DNA of 7,717 nucleotides from CAYXXZ01 sp050175615 (GTDB lineage Bacteria; Pseudomonadota; Gammaproteobacteria; Pseudomonadales; Porticoccaceae). The stretch is from assembly GCA_050175615.1 (NCBI GenBank), contig JBFXIU010000159.1, positions 1 through 7,717 of the forward strand, written 5' to 3'. Position numbers and translations under genes: made by a program. The notes below the pieces were generated by a model. That model made no database searches. It had not been told where the DNA came from and was given only the letters and a program-made list of their open reading frames with translations. Below, piece by piece: positions 1 to 5,202 of this stretch; positions within the stretch are counted from its first letter, which is position 1; every line of letters begins with the position of its first letter.

Positions 1-200
1 ACGATGTCATTTATCTCTACGAACATTTTCCAGATGATTATGACTATGAGGCCTTGGCGGAAATCACTGCGTTATACGATAACCAGTCTTCGATTCTCGA
101 AGAATACACCCCGGCCTATAGTGAAGATACCATCCTGTCGATCTCTGACCTGTTGCAGGATATGAGTAGATTCATTGATCTTTACGAGCAGCGCCATTGA
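1..200 (+). CDS. C-terminal fragment of an unrecognised acidic protein (5' end outside window)
   Basis: An open frame enters from the left edge (codons in phase from position 3) and ends at a TGA at 198-200, giving about 65 residues. It begins DVIYLYEHFPDDYDYEALAE and ends FIDLYEQRH. The composition looks like real protein: rich in Asp, Glu, Tyr and Leu, with amphipathic helical stretches and few rare residues. The other two frames of this strand are less convincing: one closes early and the other reads as basic, low-quality sequence. It has no Cys, metal motif or membrane segment. I do not recognise the family and assign no function. It precedes the LysE-type gene by 91 bases in the same direction, which does not establish an operon. 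Confidence 0.6.
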   Translation, partial: DVIYLYEHFPDDYDYEALAEITALYDNQSSILEEYTPAYSEDTILSISDLLQDMSRFIDLYEQRH

Positions 201-291
201 TACCCGGGAGTCGATCCATTCGATACGATCTGCGCAAGGATCCAATAACATGGGTAGAAGGGGACATGCTGTCAATTAATGGGAAAAAGGG

Positions 292-909
292 ATGACTGCA
301 TACGATCTGCTCGGGCTTTTCCTTGTCATGAGCGCATTGGCCGCGATACCCAGTGCCAGTGTGGCGCTGGTGGTTGTGCGTTCGGCGACGGTGAATGTGC
401 GTAACGGTATCGCTACCGCAGTGGGGGTTGTGGCGGGGGACCTGATCTTTATTACCATGGCCATGATGGGGCTGGTGGCGCTGTCTGAAATCATGGGGGC
501 CTTCTTCGTCCTGATCCGCTACCTGGCTGCCGGTTACCTGGTTTGGGTTGGTTGGCAGTTGATCCGTCACGCGGTTGACACCAGGGTTGTGAATGCGGGT
601 CAGGCCAAAGGCGGTATGGCGACCAGTTTTCTATCCGGACTGGCGCTGACCCTGGGCGATATCAAGGCCATCCTGTTCTATGCGAGCTTGTTTCCCGCCT
701 TTGTCGATATCGCGTTCCTGGCAACGTCCGATGTTGTACTCATTATGCTGGTGACGGTTATTGCCGTTGGCGGTGTCAGGGTTGCCTATGCACTGGCGGC
801 CAATCGGATTGCCTGTCTATCGAAAGGGATTGTATTTCGGCGGCAGGACAGAGTCACCGCCGGTGGCCTGCTGATGGGGGCGGGCGGTTATCTCATTGTG
901 AAGGCCTGA
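292..909 (+). CDS. LysE/RhtB family amino-acid (or small metabolite) exporter
   Basis: A 205-residue inner-membrane protein, the usual LysE/RhtB length. Hydrophobic segments lie near residues 5-28, 40-64, 68-92, 111-137, 145-170 and 188-204, fitting the six-segment LysE fold. Family-like features are the glycine-rich second helix (GIATAVGVVAGD, 39-50), the AAGYLVWVGWQLIR stretch (79-92) and the FLSGLALTLGDIKAILFY stretch (113-130). Two hallmark positions differ from the classic family: the N-terminal TPGP-type motif reads AIPSAS (18-23), and the NPKA-type motif reads GDIKA. Both variants fit a diverged LysE branch I recall, so the substrate should not be assumed to be lysine, homoserine or threonine. 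The ATG at 292 is preceded by an AAAAAGGG stretch, and an in-frame TAA at 277 excludes any upstream start. There is no evident functional link to the copper genes downstream. Confidence 0.85.
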   Translation: MTAYDLLGLFLVMSALAAIPSASVALVVVRSATVNVRNGIATAVGVVAGDLIFITMAMMGLVALSEIMGAFFVLIRYLAAGYLVWVGWQLIRHAVDTRVVNAGQAKGGMATSFLSGLALTLGDIKAILFYASLFPAFVDIAFLATSDVVLIMLVTVIAVGGVRVAYALAANRIACLSKGIVFRRQDRVTAGGLLMGAGGYLIVKA

Positions 910-951
910 AGGTATTGTGCGGGCTGGACAGTTGAAGCCTCTTTCGGTCGG

Positions 952-1134
952 TTGTACGTCGTGATTATTTCAGGGGTTCTGGTTATTTGGCTCAATTCTT
1001 ATTGGCCGGACTTATTAATAGTCGCCAGTGTTGTGGCTGTGGTTTTTCTGCACACTGCATATGAAGTGCTTCGAAGCGCAGGTCAACCCTGGCGGGGTGA
1101 GCCTCAAGTCAATATTTGCAGTTCTGGCGCTTAA
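952..1134 (+). pseudogene. Remnant of the C-terminal membrane segment of a CDF-type cation efflux protein
   Basis: The frame encodes 60 residues from a TTG codon. The core, VVIISGVLVIWLNSYWPDLL followed by IVASVVAVVFLHTAYEVLRSA, resembles the last two transmembrane helices of cation diffusion facilitator (CzcD-like) proteins, where a Trp-Pro-Asp turn joins two helices and the second ends in a (V/I)LR motif. The rest of a CDF protein (four earlier helices and the His/Asp zinc site) is missing. The stretch between the LysE stop at 909 and this frame contains no recognisable CDF sequence in any frame. There is no convincing ribosome binding site. The likeliest reading is a decayed 3' end of a metal-transporter gene left after a deletion or rearrangement. 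An alternative is a genuine two-helix small membrane protein. The assignment is from remembered family patterns, not a search. Confidence 0.5.
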
Positions 1135-1147
1135 TGGAACAATCCGT

Positions 1148-1167
1148 TGATTGATCTATGTCAATCA
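1148..1167. promoter_or_regulatory. Nested inverted repeat resembling an FNR/ANR (CRP-FNR family) binding site
   Basis: TGATTGA (1148-1154) and TCAATCA (1161-1167) form a perfect 7-bp dyad around a 6-base spacer. Inside it, 1151-1164 reads TTGAT-CTAT-GTCAA, which matches the FNR consensus TTGATNNNNATCAA at 9 of 10 defined positions; Pseudomonas ANR sites tolerate this G. A second symmetric pair, TTGAT (1147-1151) and ATCAA (1167-1171), is nested around nearly the same centre. It lies in the gene-free stretch upstream of the CopL-like gene, so control of that gene or of the whole copper cluster is plausible. No well-placed -10 element at the expected distance (site at -41.5) is obvious, so the regulator's identity remains an inference. 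Confidence 0.4.
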
Positions 1168-1217
1168 TCAAGGGCGCTATGTTTGAACTTTCAGAGAGAA
1201 TAAGGTAACTTTCTTAG

Positions 1218-1230
1218 GGTTAATATAACC
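1218..1230. repeat. Short AT-rich palindrome GGTTA-ATA-TAACC just before the CopL-like gene
   Basis: The arms GGTTA and TAACC are perfectly complementary around ATA. The segment also contains TATAAC (1224-1229), a five-of-six match to a -10 hexamer, but no -35-like hexamer sits 16-18 bases upstream. It could be an operator or part of a promoter with an activator-dependent -35 region. It is short enough to be coincidental. Confidence 0.25.
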
Positions 1231-1241
1231 ATTTGCAGATT

Positions 1242-1622
1242 ATGTGGCTTAGAAGATTCAGATTTTACATGGCGATCTTCGCGTTACTGGCTTTTACCAG
1301 CCAGTCGTTCGCTGTTGCGAAATTGCCCTGCCACAAGATGAGTCACGAACCTGATGTTCCAGTAATGACGGGGGCAATGGATCATGGAAGCCATACCAAG
1401 GCAAACAATATCCAGATCAATAATGCCCTTACGGCTGATGCCGCTGATTGTTGCAGCCAGGATCACTGCTCTCAGTTGGATTGCATCTCTGCAAGCGTTG
1501 CGGTGGTGAGTACACTGTCGCCGTTTTCCGTTCAGTTTTCTCAAACCCTCAATACAGCGTATTCGGTTTCCTTCCTCTCCCAGGCAGCTTCCTCGCTGTT
1601 TCGCCCCCCCATTTCCCGCTGA
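1242..1622 (+). CDS. Small secreted Cys/His/Met-rich protein, CopL-like (putative copper-responsive)
   Basis: The frame encodes 126 residues from ATG 1242. The N-terminus is a clear Sec signal peptide: basic WLRRFRFY, then a hydrophobic core AIFALLAF, with probable cleavage after the AVA near residue 26. The mature part carries likely soft-metal ligands: CHKMSH at 30-35, MDHGSH at 46-51, and CC-x4-C-x4-C at 70-81 (C70, C71, C76, C81) with H75. The C-terminus ends in FRPPISR. This architecture, a signal peptide, a His/Met stretch, a clustered CC...C segment and a terminal RPP motif, resembles CopL and DUF2946-like small proteins found beside copper-resistance genes. A metal-binding or copper-sensing periplasmic role is inferred. 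The start is uncertain: a TTG at 1233 and an ATG at 1269 share the frame, and none has a strong ribosome binding site (an AGGG at 1216-1219 best suits the TTG). ATG 1242 gives the best signal-peptide N-region. Confidence 0.7.
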   Translation: MWLRRFRFYMAIFALLAFTSQSFAVAKLPCHKMSHEPDVPVMTGAMDHGSHTKANNIQINNALTADAADCCSQDHCSQLDCISASVAVVSTLSPFSVQFSQTLNTAYSVSFLSQAASSLFRPPISR

Positions 1623-1634
1623 AGTAGGGTTGGT

Positions 1635-1653
1635 ACGCCTGAAATTCAGGCGT
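1635..1653 (+). terminator. 9-bp perfect hairpin after the CopL-like gene, without a T-tract
   Basis: ACGCCTGAA and TTCAGGCGT are perfect complements separated by one base, so the RNA would form an 8-bp stem with a 3-base loop (AAT). It starts 12 bases after the stop codon of the CopL-like gene. The sequence after it (CTGACGACTCG) has no run of T, so it does not look like an efficient intrinsic terminator. Attenuator, mRNA 3'-end stabiliser or palindromic operator are equally possible. Confidence 0.35.
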
Positions 1654-1670
1654 CTGACGACTCGATAAGC

Positions 1671-1687
1671 GGGAGATCAAAACTCCC
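1671..1687 (+). repeat. Hairpin GGGAG-N7-CTCCC in the DUF411 leader
   Basis: GGGAG at 1671-1675 and CTCCC at 1683-1687 form a 5-bp GC-rich stem with an A-rich 7-base loop. The right arm is also complementary to the ribosome binding site of the downstream gene, so this stem could compete with a longer-range pairing. Confidence 0.35.
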
Positions 1688-1702
1688 ATAACGTATGTTT
1701 AA

Positions 1703-1727
1703 AACGCGCCATCGCTACGAGCGCGTT
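1703..1727 (+). repeat. Hairpin AACGCGC / GCGCGTT in the DUF411 leader
   Basis: AACGCGC (1703-1709) pairs perfectly with GCGCGTT (1721-1727). Inside the 11-base loop, TCG (1712-1714) and CGA (1718-1720) can extend the stem by three pairs past a two-base CA bulge, leaving a CTA loop. This is the most GC-rich stem of the leader and lies 27 bases before the DUF411 start codon. Confidence 0.4.
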
Positions 1728-1744
1728 CACTGCAACTCTTGATT

Positions 1745-1749
1745 GGGAG
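1745..1749 (+). promoter_or_regulatory. Ribosome binding site fixing the DUF411 start at 1755
   Basis: GGGAG lies five bases before ATG 1755. A TTG at 1743 in the same frame would overlap this site and has no site of its own, so ATG 1755 is the better start. Confidence 0.7.
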
Positions 1750-1754
1750 TCATC

Positions 1755-2255
1755 ATGAAGCCGTTACATACCTATCTGCGCTTTCCGGCGCTGATCGTAT
1801 TCCTGTTATTTCTTACCGCTTGTTCCGAAAGCGAAAATCACGCAACTAAAAGCGCAACGATTGCCACGTTGGATGTTTATAAAAGCCGCACCTGTCAATG
1901 CTGCCAGCAATGGATTCACCATATGGAAGATGTTGGTTTTGACACAAAAACCCACCACCCGTCGGACTTGAATCGTATTAAAAATGACTATGGCATAGCA
2001 CCTGAGTTCCAGTCCTGCCATACGGCAGTTTCGAGCGACGGCTATGTGTTCGAAGGCCATATCCCTGCGCGCTTTGTTCAGCAGTTTCTGGAAAACCCTC
2101 CCGATGACGCCATCGGCCTTAGTGTGCCTGGCATGCCAGCAGGCAGCCCTGGTATGGAGATGGGTGACAGGTTTACGCCTTACAAGGTATGGCTGCTTAA
2201 AAAAGACGGTTCGGCTGACGTGTTTGCATCTGTGAATAGTCGCGATCAGCAATAG
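1755..2255 (+). CDS. DUF411 (CopG-type) copper-binding lipoprotein
   Basis: The frame encodes 166 residues from ATG 1755. The N-terminus is a lipoprotein signal: basic start, hydrophobic ALIVFLLF, then lipobox LTAC with the lipidated Cys at 23, followed by SES, which favours outer-membrane sorting. The DUF411 domain follows. It has a thioredoxin-like strand DVYKSRTCQCC with the C47-x-C49-C50 metal site, the IAPEFQSCHTAV segment with C88-H89, the GHIP loop with H101, and the Met-rich family signature VPGMPAGSPGMEMG (M127, M134, M136). Proteins of this family are encoded next to cus, cop and czc loci and are implicated in Cu(I) binding or delivery in the periplasm; the exact biochemical role is not settled. 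The start of cusC follows 11 bases after the stop, so it is probably co-transcribed with cusCBA. Confidence 0.9.
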   Translation: MKPLHTYLRFPALIVFLLFLTACSESENHATKSATIATLDVYKSRTCQCCQQWIHHMEDVGFDTKTHHPSDLNRIKNDYGIAPEFQSCHTAVSSDGYVFEGHIPARFVQQFLENPPDDAIGLSVPGMPAGSPGMEMGDRFTPYKVWLLKKDGSADVFASVNSRDQQ

Positions 2256-2266
2256 GACATATAACG

Positions 2267-3604
2267 ATGAACATTCAATGGGTATTTTTATTGTTTTTGC
2301 TGGTGGGGCTTCCTGTATTTGCGCAGAGCCCGGCTAATACGTTGAGTCTGGATGAGGCCATCGCCCATGCCATTGCCACGGATCCCTGGCTGAACGGTAG
2401 CCGGCATCGCGAAGACGCTTTGACCAGCGAATCAATTTCAGCATCGACGCTGCCAGACCCCAAGGTCAGCCTGATGGCGGCTAACTTTCCTACCGATAGC
2501 TTCGATATCAACCAGGAGCCTATGACGCAGCTCACTGTAGGTGTTAGTCAGATGTTTCCTCGCGGCGATAGTCTGGCGCTGTCCAGCCGTCAGAAACAGG
2601 AGTTGGCGGAACAGGAGCCATTGCTCAGGCAGAATCGCCAGGCCAAGGTAGCGGCTACTGTCTCGCAGCTGTGGCTGGAAGCATTCAGGGCCCAGGAGAG
2701 CATTCGATTGATTGAGCGGGATCGCTCGCTGTTTGAACATTTGGTAGATGCAACCAAAGCGAGCTATTCGTCGGCACTGGGACGTGCCCGCCAGCAGGAT
2801 ATTATCCGGGCCCAATTGGAGCTTACTCGGTTGGACGATCGTTTGACGGTGCTGCGGCAACAGTCGGAGTCAGCCCAACAGCGTTTATCCGAGTGGGTCG
2901 GCGGTCGCGCCCGTCTGCCGTTAGCGCAGCTTGTGCCCAGTCAGTACGGTGATGAGCCGACGTCGGTGGGAGGTCAGCCGGATAGTGATCGTTGGCTCTA
3001 TGAACAGGTCAATCGGCACCCACTCTTGCTGGCACTTGATCAGCGTATTGATGCAATGGAGACCGGGGTCGAATTAGCGCGCCAGAAATATAAACCTGAG
3101 TGGGGTCTTTCCGCCCAATACGGCTATAGGGACGATGATCCCATGGGTCGCGACCGCGCTGATTTGTTCTCTGTCGGTGTGACCTTTGACCTGCCGCTTT
3201 TCACCTGCAAGCGACAGGATAAAGACGTCAGTGCGGTCACTTCTCGGGCCGAGGCCTTGAAAACTGACAAGTTACTGATGGCGCGAAAGCTGATGGCGGA
3301 CCTGGATACGGCCTTGGTCCAGCTACAGCGTCTGAATGATCGTCGCGCGCTCTACGCCGAGCAGTTATTGCCGCAAATGTCAGAGCAGGCCGAAGCTGCC
3401 CTGGCCGCCTACAACAACGACGACGGCGACTTTGCCGAAGCGGTGCGCGCTCGCATTGCTGAGTTAAATGCCAAGATCGACTTTTTAACGATCAGGATTG
3501 ATCGGCTGAAGATGATTGCCGAGTTGAATTACCTCTTGTCCAAAAATGGTTCAGAACCGTTTCCCGCCACCAGCAGAGAACACGCTGAAGGATTAACCCC
3601 ATGA
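2267..3604 (+). CDS. cusC: Outer-membrane efflux channel of the Cu/Ag RND system (CusC/CzcC family, TolC-like)
   Basis: The 445-residue protein has the TolC-family length and two-fold helical repeat. A signal peptide (WVFLLFLLVGLPVFA) probably ends at A19, before QSPAN. The first repeat starts with LSLDEAIAHAIATDPWL (26-42), followed by the family-typical LPDPKVSL (62-69) and long helices to about 210. The second repeat starts near residue 243 (RWLYEQVNRHPLLLALDQRI), contains the strand FSVGVTFDLPLF (301-312), and ends with the DFAEAVRARIAEL helix (388-400). Unlike E. coli CusC it has no lipobox Cys; its only Cys is C314, in FTCKRQD at the end of a beta-strand, where I would expect a small or polar residue. 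The start has AGGA nine bases upstream. It overlaps cusB by four bases (ATGA), so the two are translationally coupled. Forms the outer-membrane exit duct for CusBA. Confidence 0.9.
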   Translation: MNIQWVFLLFLLVGLPVFAQSPANTLSLDEAIAHAIATDPWLNGSRHREDALTSESISASTLPDPKVSLMAANFPTDSFDINQEPMTQLTVGVSQMFPRGDSLALSSRQKQELAEQEPLLRQNRQAKVAATVSQLWLEAFRAQESIRLIERDRSLFEHLVDATKASYSSALGRARQQDIIRAQLELTRLDDRLTVLRQQSESAQQRLSEWVGGRARLPLAQLVPSQYGDEPTSVGGQPDSDRWLYEQVNRHPLLLALDQRIDAMETGVELARQKYKPEWGLSAQYGYRDDDPMGRDRADLFSVGVTFDLPLFTCKRQDKDVSAVTSRAEALKTDKLLMARKLMADLDTALVQLQRLNDRRALYAEQLLPQMSEQAEAALAAYNNDDGDFAEAVRARIAELNAKIDFLTIRIDRLKMIAELNYLLSKNGSEPFPATSREHAEGLTP

Positions 3605-5202
3605 AGATTCAATTGAATAAATCTTTTTTCATTACAGTTGCCTTGTTGATTGCGACAGCGACCCTTGCGCACTACTCGGCCCTATGGCGTATGAAAGAGA
3701 CCACAGGCAGTGATGACGTTGCTGCCGAGAAAAAACCACTCTACTGGGTCGCGCCGATGGACCCCAATTATAAGCGCGATAATCCGGGTAAATCCCCTAT
3801 GGGGATGGATCTGATACCTGTGTATAAAGACGCGGGCGGCGATCAGGAGATTGGCACAGTCACCATCTCTCCGGATGTGGTTAACAATCTGGGCGTACGT
3901 ACAGCTCCTGTCACTCGGGGGCGTTTGGATCTAACCATCAGTACAGTGGGTTATGTGCAATACGATGAAGATCGCCTTGTTCACATTCATCCACGGGTGG
4001 AGGGTTGGATTGAAAAACTCCATGTCAAAGCCGCCGGAGATCCGGTCACTCAGGGCGAGCCGCTCTATGCCTTATATTCGCCTACCCTGGTCAATGCTCA
4101 GGAAGAACTGTTGCTGGCATTAAAGCGAAAAAACCCAACACTAATCACTGCTGCAATGGAGCGGCTGTCGGCTTTACAGGTGCCGGAATCGGAAATCCAC
4201 CGACTGAAAAAATCTGGCAAGGTCAGTCAGACCATCACAATCGCGGCCCTGCAATCCGGCGTATTGGACAATCTTATGGTCCGTGAAGGCATGTTTGTGA
4301 AACCCGGTATGGAAATGATGGCCATCGGGCAGCTGGAACATATCTGGGTCATAGGAGAAGTGTTCGAGCGTCAGGTCATGAGCGTACGGGAGGGTGATGC
4401 AGTGAGCATGTACCTCGATTATCTGCCAGGACGCACGTGGTCTGGCACGGTTGACTATATCTACCCGTCACTGAATACCCAGACTAGAACAGCTCGGGTG
4501 CGCGTACGATTCGACAACCCAGACGGCTACCTGCGACCGGGTATGTTTGCGCAAATGACGATAGCGACACAACCCGCTCGGGAGGCGTTGCTCATTCCCC
4601 GTGAAGCACTGATTCGCACGGGTAGTCAATCGCGGGTCGTGTTGGCTAAAGGTGACGGGCGCTTTAAATCCATCGCCGTCGAGGTGGGGCGGATTGGCGA
4701 GAACCGGGTGGAGATTCTGTCGGGGCTCAACGATGGCGACCAGCTTGTGACTTCCGCGCAATTTTTGATTGATTCCGAATCCAGCAAGACCTCGGATTTT
4801 CGTCGCATGAACCACAGCCCGGATGACGATACCCAGCCTGGAACACCGGCATCGGTATCAGTCGGCGCCCGTATTGAAGGCGTCATAGTCGAACACCGAA
4901 TGCTCAAGCTGGCCCACGACCCCATCGATGCCTGGCAATGGCCGGCCATGACGATGGATTTTACTGTGGACCCCGCGGTGGATCTGGGTGGGCTGAAACC
5001 CGGCATGAAGTTGCATGTGGAGATTCAGCGGAACGGGGACAAGCACTACGTGATCAGCCAGATCCATCGACTGGATCAGGTGTCCGAAGATGCGCCCAGG
5101 GAGGGGGACGGGCAATCCATGGACAACAGCCAGCATCAGGGTATGAGCCATGATGCGATGGATATGGATCAAGGCCAGCGCAAAGGGGAGGACAAGCCAT
5201 GA
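3601..5202 (+). CDS. cusB: Periplasmic adaptor of the Cu/Ag RND system with C-terminal CusF domain (CusB-CusF fusion)
   Basis: The 533-residue membrane-fusion protein has an N-terminal hydrophobic anchor at 9-27 without a lipobox. Next is a heavy-metal-binding segment (48-76: YWVAPMDP...KSPMGMDLIPVY), whose M53, M67 and M69 correspond to the Cu(I)-binding Met triad of E. coli CusB. The barrel-sandwich and helical hairpin follow (about 125-240: HIHPRVEGWIEKLHVKAAGD, then ALKRKN...LKKSGK). After these come the beta-barrel (about 247-325, with LRPGMFAQM) and the membrane-proximal domain to about 395. The C-terminal extension (about 415-492) is a CusF domain: H439, W447, M450 and M452 have the same spacing as the H36/W44/M47/M49 copper site of E. 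coli CusF. A tail rich in Met, His and Asp (505-524) follows. GAAGGA at 3587-3592 is the ribosome binding site, and a four-base overlap couples the gene to cusA. It should pass Cu(I)/Ag(I) to CusA and bridge it to CusC. Confidence 0.93.
   Translation: MKIQLNKSFFITVALLIATATLAHYSALWRMKETTGSDDVAAEKKPLYWVAPMDPNYKRDNPGKSPMGMDLIPVYKDAGGDQEIGTVTISPDVVNNLGVRTAPVTRGRLDLTISTVGYVQYDEDRLVHIHPRVEGWIEKLHVKAAGDPVTQGEPLYALYSPTLVNAQEELLLALKRKNPTLITAAMERLSALQVPESEIHRLKKSGKVSQTITIAALQSGVLDNLMVREGMFVKPGMEMMAIGQLEHIWVIGEVFERQVMSVREGDAVSMYLDYLPGRTWSGTVDYIYPSLNTQTRTARVRVRFDNPDGYLRPGMFAQMTIATQPAREALLIPREALIRTGSQSRVVLAKGDGRFKSIAVEVGRIGENRVEILSGLNDGDQLVTSAQFLIDSESSKTSDFRRMNHSPDDDTQPGTPASVSVGARIEGVIVEHRMLKLAHDPIDAWQWPAMTMDFTVDPAVDLGGLKPGMKLHVEIQRNGDKHYVISQIHRLDQVSEDAPREGDGQSMDNSQHQGMSHDAMDMDQGQRKGEDKP

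Larger units (their letters stand above)
1682..1750 (+). promoter_or_regulatory. Possible anti-Shine-Dalgarno pairing controlling the DUF411 gene
   Basis: ACTCCCA (1682-1688) is perfectly complementary over 7 bases to TGGGAGT (1744-1750), which contains the GGGAG ribosome binding site (1745-1749) of the DUF411 gene. The same CTCCC can instead pair with GGGAG at 1671-1675. The two pairings exclude each other, and the 1703-1727 hairpin would close the gap between the distant arms. This is the layout of a two-state translational switch. It is seen directly only as complementarity; any ligand, and any actual switching, is speculation. Confidence 0.25.

Noticed and set aside
197..229. Promoter for the LysE-type gene (TTGATA at 197-202 with TACGAT at 224-229)
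   Set aside because: The hexamers are reasonable singly, but the spacer is 21 bases, too long for a standard sigma-70 promoter.
1233..1241. TTG at 1233 as the start of the CopL-like gene
   Set aside because: It would add only three residues (MQI) before a better ATG, and although the AGGG at 1216-1219 is closer to its spacing range, the site is weak. ATG 1242 was preferred, but TTG cannot be excluded.
1654..1700. A sigma-70 promoter in the DUF411 leader (CTGACG, CATAAC and TATGTT hexamers)
   Set aside because: No pair of hexamers has acceptable spacing, so transcription may simply read through from the CopL-like gene. An activator-dependent promoter is still possible.
1743..1754. TTG at 1743 as the start of the DUF411 gene
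   Set aside because: It overlaps the GGGAG site that serves ATG 1755 and has no site of its own; the lipoprotein signal is complete from ATG 1755.
2044..2235. Overlapping + strand open frame inside the DUF411 gene
   Set aside because: It lies entirely within the conserved DUF411 domain in another frame, and its translation shows no family features.
4468..5172. Long antisense and alternate-frame open frames inside cusB (and similar ones in cusC and cusA)
   Set aside because: They lie fully within strongly conserved genes, show no ribosome binding sites or recognisable domains, and are explained as shadows of the coding strand's codon bias.
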